This document shows, in pieces, positions 6,777 to 10,739 of a DNA stretch of 10,739 nucleotides. Within the stretch, counting starts at the first letter, position 1, and each line of letters starts with the position of its first letter. The DNA is from Thermoplasmatota archaeon (GTDB lineage Archaea; Thermoplasmatota; E2; DHVEG-1): NCBI GenBank assembly GCA_016930995.1, contig JAFGFQ010000075.1, positions 1 to 10,739 of the forward strand, written 5' to 3'. The position numbers and the translations under genes are program-made. The notes beneath the pieces are model-generated. The model had not been told where the DNA came from. It was given only the letters and a program-made list of their open reading frames with translations, and ran no database searches.

Positions 6777-7477
6777 TGCGGTACTTTTCTCTTGATACGA
6801 ATTTTGTTCTTGCTTTAATCAACAAAAACGACCGTCTCCATAAAACCGCTGTAAGAATCATACAGAAGGAAGAAAAGGACTGTGCGCTATGTTTCTCGGT
6901 AATCAGGGAAGCAAGAAAGGTTGCACGTGAGAAGGTCAACCAGGCTGTGGTGAATTCCTTAGAGATAATCGTTGATATCAGAGATATCACTGATAAAGAT
7001 AAGAGGAAAAAGGAACTCAAAAGACGTTTTCAAAGACTTATGCAAACAGATGCTCCGCTGAAAAATTTCTATCTGTTTCTCCAGGAGAGAATAGTCTCCT
7101 ATATCGCAAGAATCGGGGTTCAAACCTTACCGACGTATTTGTCGAATCTCTCAGAGAACGTCGCTCGTACACTTGAACCGGAATTAAACAAAATAATACC
7201 CTATACAACGATGAGGATTCATTATTCAAACAGCGCTGTTGTGGAAAAAATATCTGATATAAAATCATCGTCATCAACCGTCCATTTCAAAGATACTATC
7301 GACTATCAAATCTTTTGCGAAATCGTCATCAATCTCTCATCAATGTTCATGATTGATTTCTACACCGATGATACAGAGTTTGCAAAAAAAGGGAAAGACG
7401 CATATCGGTTGCTTGAAAAAAAGCTTCGCTATAATCCCTGCTGGTTACACTTTGTCCATTACAAAATAGATACGTGA
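6776..7477 (+). CDS. Large PIN-domain protein, probable ribonuclease
   Basis: The 233-residue protein has the PIN pattern across its length. D7 lies in YFSLDTNFVLALIN. E45 lies in VIREARK. The third acidic region is KDTIDYQIFCEIVI (D173 or D176). The fourth is IDFYTDDTEFAKKG (D198/D199). These are the positions of the metal-binding acids in PIN nucleases of the VapC class, so activity on RNA is plausible. About 100 residues (roughly 60-165), helical and basic, separate the second and third acids. This makes it far longer than a standard VapC of about 130 residues. The insert may bind the partner or substrate. The gene starts within the stop of the upstream helical protein. No other gene follows in the unit, and the next gene has its own promoter. 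Confidence 0.8.
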   Translation: MRYFSLDTNFVLALINKNDRLHKTAVRIIQKEEKDCALCFSVIREARKVAREKVNQAVVNSLEIIVDIRDITDKDKRKKELKRRFQRLMQTDAPLKNFYLFLQERIVSYIARIGVQTLPTYLSNLSENVARTLEPELNKIIPYTTMRIHYSNSAVVEKISDIKSSSSTVHFKDTIDYQIFCEIVINLSSMFMIDFYTDDTEFAKKGKDAYRLLEKKLRYNPCWLHFVHYKIDT

Positions 7478-7623
7478 GTGGCCCTCTTAGCCCGCGCTAA
7501 ACGTCAATGGATAAAAAAAGGTCTGAGTATCTCTTTGTACTTGCTTGATTACTTCCTTTTGGTCCGTTTCGTCGGATTGTTTCTTTGATTACGATGAAAA
7601 ACATTCAAAGACGTTAATGGCCG

Positions 7624-7669
7624 TGCTATTTATAGCAAATACCTGTTATTGAACTCAGAGGCCAAGGAG
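7624..7669 (+). promoter_or_regulatory. Probable promoter and ribosome-binding site of the rhomboid gene
   Basis: TGCTAT TT ATAGCA (7624-7637) is an inverted repeat that contains a TATA-like TTTATAG. Transcription would start near 7658. GAGG and AAGGAG lie within the 12 bases before ATG 7671, so the leader is very short. The symmetry over the TATA box could allow repressor binding. Confidence 0.4.
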
Positions 7670-7670
7670 T

Positions 7671-8504
7671 ATGGATTCGAAGAGGGACATCGGTGTTTGG
7701 TTTGCTGGTATCGTTTACTTTATCGTTATTCCTTTGGTCCTTGTGACTGTGTTTGTGTTTTCTGAGAGTCTGAAAGAGTCGTTGCTGTTGTACCCAAAGA
7801 GTCCTACGTTTCTGAGTATGCTTGGGTCGAACTTTCTGCATACGGATCTGTTCCATTTGTTGTCAAACCTGGTTCTGTACCTGGTGTTGATGGTACTTGT
7901 TTTTACGTTTGATGCATTGACGAATCCGATGATGCTGTTTGTGAACATGATTCTGTTGTTTGTTCTTCTGCCGTTGGTGTCCTCACTAGCAAATGTTGTT
8001 GGGTTTTCCTTTATTGGTGTGAACCATGCTTGTTTGGGTTTTTCTGCGGTGGTGGCTGGGTTGTTCGGGTATCTTGCGTTTTCCTTCCTGCATTACATCA
8101 AAGAGTATCATACCGTACGGTTTGAGAGGGGCATCTTTCAGCTGCTGTGGTTTATTCTGTACATCAACCTTGCGTTGATCTCAGTAATCTACGGGTTCTA
8201 TCTCGGGGCGGTGGTGTTGTGTGTGTTGATAGGTCTATCGTTTTATTATACGTATAAGGATTTAGGCAAGATATTCCAGCTTGGAAAGACGGTACAGAGT
8301 CGTTTCCATCGCGTGTTGATCCTGCTGAGTCTGTTTTTTTGCCTTAGTACGGTGACGCAGGCGTTGTTCCCGGAACGGCTGGTGGTGAATGGAATGGTCG
8401 TCAACATCCTTGCTCATTATGTTGGGTATATGGTTGGGTTCTTTGTGCCTGCGGTTGTAAGTGTATATATTGTTGAAAGAAGGAAGGAAAAAGGAAGAGA
8501 ATAA
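7671..8504 (+). CDS. Rhomboid-family intramembrane serine protease
   Basis: The 277-residue protein is very hydrophobic with about seven or eight likely membrane helices. The rhomboid hallmarks are in order: FLHTDLFHLLSN (56-66) matches the H-x(n)-H-x3-N region of transmembrane segment 2; GFSAVVAGLFG (123-133) contains the catalytic serine S125 in G-x-S; and AHYVGYMVGF (248-257) contains the catalytic histidine H249 in the last helix. Both catalytic residues are present, so it should cut membrane-embedded substrates; the substrate is unknown. The C-terminus is short, basic and probably cytoplasmic (ERRKEKGRE). It appears to be transcribed alone. Its codons strongly favour TTG and GTG, giving a T- and G-rich strand quite different from the SWIM gene. 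Confidence 0.85.
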   Translation: MDSKRDIGVWFAGIVYFIVIPLVLVTVFVFSESLKESLLLYPKSPTFLSMLGSNFLHTDLFHLLSNLVLYLVLMVLVFTFDALTNPMMLFVNMILLFVLLPLVSSLANVVGFSFIGVNHACLGFSAVVAGLFGYLAFSFLHYIKEYHTVRFERGIFQLLWFILYINLALISVIYGFYLGAVVLCVLIGLSFYYTYKDLGKIFQLGKTVQSRFHRVLILLSLFFCLSTVTQALFPERLVVNGMVVNILAHYVGYMVGFFVPAVVSVYIVERRKEKGRE

Positions 8505-8533
8505 CGTAAATGAAGGATTTTTATTAATTAAAA

Positions 8534-8913
8534 TTATTCATATTTGTTTCTTCGTCCAGTTAATAGTTTTTTAAGAAGAGGATTTGGGTGTTGATTCATA
8601 TGTTCGTCATGGTTTAATACAATTAGATTTTCTGAACGAGTATCCAAACTATTTTCATTCTTGTGATGGACGTCTTCATTCGGTAAAAGATTTCGGCCAA
8701 CCACATATTTTGCTGCGATATAACGTTGAACTAATTCATTGGATTCTGAGTATCTGGCATAGCCTTTATTGTCAATGTATTGACCTTTGTTTTCGAATGT
8801 TCGCACGGTTCTTCTGTTGTATCTTTGTTCCCTATGAAACCTTGACATAGAACACAATACTTCCTGGTGAATTCATCAAAGCTAAATGATGGTGGTGCAA
8901 AAGGTCTAATCAT
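8534..8913 (-). pseudogene. HNH endonuclease with a frameshift near its N-terminus
   Basis: The main frame (8857 down to 8534) has a clear HNH nuclease core: FENKGQYIDNKGYARYSES, then an E-D-V-H-H segment (paired histidines), the N-x-x-D-x-R-x-E-N-L loop and a final histidine in DEHMNQH. In this frame a TGA lies shortly upstream. The expected N-terminal part is in the neighbouring frame (ATG 8911-8913, MIRPFAPPSF, then RKYCVLCQGF with a C-x2-C zinc pair). The two parts join only through a one-base shift at about 8825-8845. No standard slippery heptamer is visible in the first frame, so a mutation is more likely than programmed frameshifting. A restart at TTG 8857 would give a 107-residue protein with the catalytic core but without the zinc pair. 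A sequencing error is also possible. Confidence 0.7.
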
Positions 8914-8938
8914 GTTATCATGAAGAAATCCTGCGTTT

Positions 8939-8993
8939 GAGCTAAAATATGATTGGAGCAAGAAATAGTACAATCAAAAATTATAATTAGATT
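8939..8993 (-). repeat. Diverged direct repeat, left copy (upstream of the HNH gene)
   Basis: This 55-base segment matches 10631-10685 at 43 positions without gaps, including ATTGGAG, AAATAGTA and AATCAAAAAT. Both copies have the same orientation and their starts are 1692 bases apart. It lies just before the HNH remnant in that gene's direction, and weaker similarity runs into the first codons of the HNH frame (TGATAAC followed by TGAT in both). The copies bracket the intact AbiE operon. Confidence 0.55.
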
Positions 8994-9013
8994 CTCTCAT
9001 ATTTTTTTCCCCT

Positions 9014-9781
9014 TTATGATACCCCTGTTTTACTCCATTCTTCTAGTTCAACTGCAACATCATCAAATGGTGGGAGTGTTCCTATGATCAAGTCTTTCAA
9101 ATCTTGTGTCCACATGTTCCGTTTCTGCTGTATCTTTTCAAGGAACAATGTTCTATCAAACACCACCTTGTATAGCTTTAATTTTTTATTTATCAATAAT
9201 AAATCAATAGGTGTTTTTCTTTTACAGAGAAACCATAGGTCGTAGATATCTCGTGGTTTTTCCCGGGTCATAATACATCTTATTTTTTCTGCTACAATTT
9301 CTTTCGTATCTAATACGTTGACTTCGAAGGACGGGATTTCCGGGTAGCTTGCAATAAGCAGCTTGTTGCTTGTCAATGTTGGTCGCTCTCGTTTACTGAG
9401 ATTGAGTGTTACCCGGCTCATACTATTTTTACTTCCATCATACAAAGGACCTCGTGCAATGAATCGCATGTTGATTTCGTTGTGGTACTCGGTCGTTTCA
9501 TCTAGGGTTCGTTGTATCCCTGTGAGTTCAAATCCTCGTAGTATTTTTTTTGTCAATGCATTGAGATTGAATTGTTTTCCTGCGATATCAAAATCAAGAT
9601 CTTCGCTGAATCGGTTCAGATTATAAAACTTATAGAGTGCTGTACCACCTTTAAAAACAAGAGTACGACGAAAATCAGTGAGATTATATAAAATGAGTTC
9701 AAGGAGATAATCCTTTTCTGTATTCCGTGGGGAAAGGTGTTTTTGTTCTGCAATTTTTCCTAGTTCAATTTTTGTTATCAT
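9014..9781 (-). CDS. abiEii: AbiEii-type nucleotidyltransferase toxin (type IV toxin-antitoxin)
   Basis: This 255-residue protein has all the motifs of the AbiEii/DUF1814 nucleotidyltransferases. FKGGTALYK (43-51) is the nucleotide-binding turn. RFSEDLDFDI (57-66) carries the metal-binding D61-x-D63. KEIVAEKIRCI (160-170) and REKPRDIYDLWFL (173-185) are the conserved downstream motifs, with K160, K166, D178 and D181. Characterised relatives transfer nucleotides, and some modify tRNA so that translation stops; the target here is not known. The ATG overlaps the stop of the AbiEi gene by four bases. Nothing in the sequence suggests loss of activity, in contrast to the broken homologue at 369-563. 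AbiE systems give phage resistance in some bacteria. A defence or element-stabilising role here is an inference. Confidence 0.9.
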   Translation of the reverse strand: MITKIELGKIAEQKHLSPRNTEKDYLLELILYNLTDFRRTLVFKGGTALYKFYNLNRFSEDLDFDIAGKQFNLNALTKKILRGFELTGIQRTLDETTEYHNEINMRFIARGPLYDGSKNSMSRVTLNLSKRERPTLTSNKLLIASYPEIPSFEVNVLDTKEIVAEKIRCIMTREKPRDIYDLWFLCKRKTPIDLLLINKKLKLYKVVFDRTLFLEKIQQKRNMWTQDLKDLIIGTLPPFDDVAVELEEWSKTGVS

Positions 9782-10497
9782 TCGACATCACCTATGTTGA
9801 TGAAAACTCCCCAATCGCTATCTTTTTTTCCTTTCAACGGTCGGGAATGATCAAGAGGTATCACTGTCTCGTACGTCATCTGTTTTAATTTTGCTAGGTG
9901 TTGACAACCAAGAGAGCTGAGCATCCATCCGAATCTTTTTGCTAATGCTTTATTCTGTGTCTTTTGGATATATTCTATGAGATGTTCTGTTGAGAGTTCT
10001 TTACTATGTGTTTGTAAAATGGAATAGATTTCAGAGGCGGAGATTCTCTTTAATAAAAGTGCATCGATTAATGCTTTTTCAGGTTCTGCCATGAAGATTT
10101 CGAAATCGCTGATGGTGATTTTTGTGAAACCGAAAAACCACTGAGGACGTATTTGTTCAAAGATTATTTTTGTGTTTGATAGGGATATTTCTCTTCGGCT
10201 TTTCTTTTGTGTTGTTATGATTGTTATGGTGTGAGGGAGTTGTTCGGTGAGATTGTGATAACGAAGTGCAGCCCAGAGCGATATGTAACTAGGCCAACAG
10301 ATTCGAGATGCTATGATTAATGGATCAGTATGAACGGTATAGACATTTCGTTGAAGTTGATGGATGAGCCCGCGCTGTTTCAATCTGTTGACATGCAGTC
10401 TTGCGTAGGGTAAGTCCTTTTCAATGATAGTAGCAACAGTGTTTATATTAAAGGTAGGGTAGGTTGCTAATCGTTTGAGCACTTGAATCGTATTCAT
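9778..10497 (-). CDS. abiEi: AbiEi-type antitoxin and autorepressor
   Basis: The 239-residue protein starts with a winged helix-turn-helix (about 1-57; MNTIQVLKRLATYPTFNINT through GLIHQLQRNVYTVH). The AbiEi C-terminal domain follows, with the typical YISLWAALRYHNLTEQLP, AEPEKALIDAL, KRFGWMLSSLG, and the closing LDHSRPLKGKKDSDWGVFIN. In the family the N-terminal domain binds inverted repeats in the operon's own promoter and the C-terminal domain neutralises the toxin. The start at ATG 10497 is preferred to TTG 10542: a TATA-like box is centred 28 bases upstream, and the N-terminus then matches the usual family start. The TTG would place coding sequence through the promoter. It overlaps the toxin gene by ATGA. 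Confidence 0.9.
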   Translation of the reverse strand: MNTIQVLKRLATYPTFNINTVATIIEKDLPYARLHVNRLKQRGLIHQLQRNVYTVHTDPLIIASRICWPSYISLWAALRYHNLTEQLPHTITIITTQKKSRREISLSNTKIIFEQIRPQWFFGFTKITISDFEIFMAEPEKALIDALLLKRISASEIYSILQTHSKELSTEHLIEYIQKTQNKALAKRFGWMLSSLGCQHLAKLKQMTYETVIPLDHSRPLKGKKDSDWGVFINIGDVE

Positions 10498-10583
10498 TAT
10501 TGATATATATTGAACTCCATCCTTATAAAATTTGTCATCCAAAGATTATCAAAAATGATAATTTACAAATATAAAATTTTATA
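10498..10583 (-). promoter_or_regulatory. Promoter and probable AbiEi operator
   Basis: On the minus strand TTTATAAG (10529 to 10522) is a TATA-like box 28 bases before ATG 10497, consistent with a leaderless transcript. Immediately upstream lies an inverted repeat, ATTATCA (10545-10551) and TGATAAT (10556-10562) with a four-base spacer, a likely AbiEi binding site. Further upstream TATAAAATTTTATA (10570-10583) is a perfect palindrome that may be incidental in AT-rich DNA or an alternative TATA box. The 34 bases 10533-10566 recur in diverged form at 304-337. Confidence 0.55.
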
Positions 10584-10630
10584 GGACTTTTAGGGAATAG
10601 CATCAAGTTATCAGGATGGAGTCTCCTGTC

Positions 10631-10685
10631 GAGCAAATTTATTATTGGAGTTAAAAATAGTAGAATCAAAAATCATGATTTGATG
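10631..10685 (-). repeat. Diverged direct repeat, right copy (upstream of the AbiE operon)
   Basis: This segment is the partner of 8939-8993 (43 of 55 positions identical by eye). In the minus-strand direction weaker similarity to the HNH gene's 5' end continues to about 10600, where CTGATAACTTGAT mirrors ATGATAACATGAT, and then the sequence changes to the AbiE promoter. It looks like a remnant of another HNH-type gene's upstream region, or one side of a past insertion. The last 54 bases of the window hold no supported gene. Confidence 0.5.
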
Positions 10686-10739
10686 AGTTGTTTCTTGCTC
10701 TATGGCAAATTATTCAATAAGATCGCGCTGTTGCGAACT

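Noticed and set aside
7478..7560. tRNA-like or structured RNA after the PIN gene
   Set aside because: The short GC-rich patch does not form a cloverleaf and lacks tRNA box sequences.
7497..7604. 35-codon minus-strand frame between the PIN and rhomboid genes
   Set aside because: Short, no promoter or ribosome-binding site, no recognisable similarity; likely chance.
8825..8845. Programmed ribosomal frameshift in the HNH gene
   Set aside because: No X-XXY-YYZ slippery sequence is visible in the first frame, so mutation is the simpler explanation.
10700..10739. Possible gene ends at the right edge on the minus strand
   Set aside because: Two frames are open for only about 9-12 codons before stops, too little to choose or support either.
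1..10739. CRISPR array, insertion-sequence transposase or integrase
   Set aside because: No regularly spaced repeats and no DDE, HUH or tyrosine/serine recombinase motif in any sizeable frame.

Overview
The window looks archaeal, most likely a euryarchaeote-like genome of moderate GC, but the lineage cannot be fixed from sequence alone. Three things point that way. TATA-like boxes lie about 26-30 bases before several genes. At least one ATG (10497) sits where transcription should begin, which suggests a leaderless mRNA. Several protein types present (a nucleotidyltransferase carrying a zinc ribbon, AbiEi/AbiEii pairs, a large PIN protein) are common in archaeal accessory DNA. Shine-Dalgarno-like sites precede other genes, so both initiation modes seem to be used. 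There are no rRNA or tRNA genes and no CRISPR array.

Layout. Positions 3-239 hold the tail of an unrecognised plus-strand gene. From 369 to 1186 on the minus strand lies an AbiE-type toxin-antitoxin operon in decay: a complete winged-helix regulator followed by only about 50 recognisable residues of the nucleotidyltransferase toxin. From 1527 to 5779 five plus-strand genes are tightly spaced and probably form one operon: a winged-helix-ended protein, a CcbP-like calcium-binding-domain protein, a nucleotidyltransferase with two cysteine clusters, a SWIM zinc-finger protein and a UPF0158 protein with a zinc ribbon. A possible 35-residue peptide follows. From 6042 to 7477 a helical protein and a PIN-domain nuclease overlap by one base. 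A rhomboid-type membrane protease stands alone at 7671-8504. A frameshifted HNH endonuclease remnant (8534-8913, minus) and an intact AbiEi/AbiEii toxin-antitoxin operon (9014-10497, minus) close the window.

The intact AbiE operon is probably self-regulated through a palindrome upstream of its promoter. A diverged copy of that palindrome and its surroundings lies at 304-337, beside the decayed AbiE operon and in the same orientation. A second pair of related sequences (8939-8993 and 10631-10685, 43 of 55 positions identical by eye) brackets the intact AbiE operon. Together with two broken genes, these repeats mark the window as an accessory region with past duplication, insertion and decay.

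The best candidates for something undescribed are the five-gene zinc-rich operon and the helical-protein/PIN pair. Domain calls come from motif recognition by eye; no database search was run.
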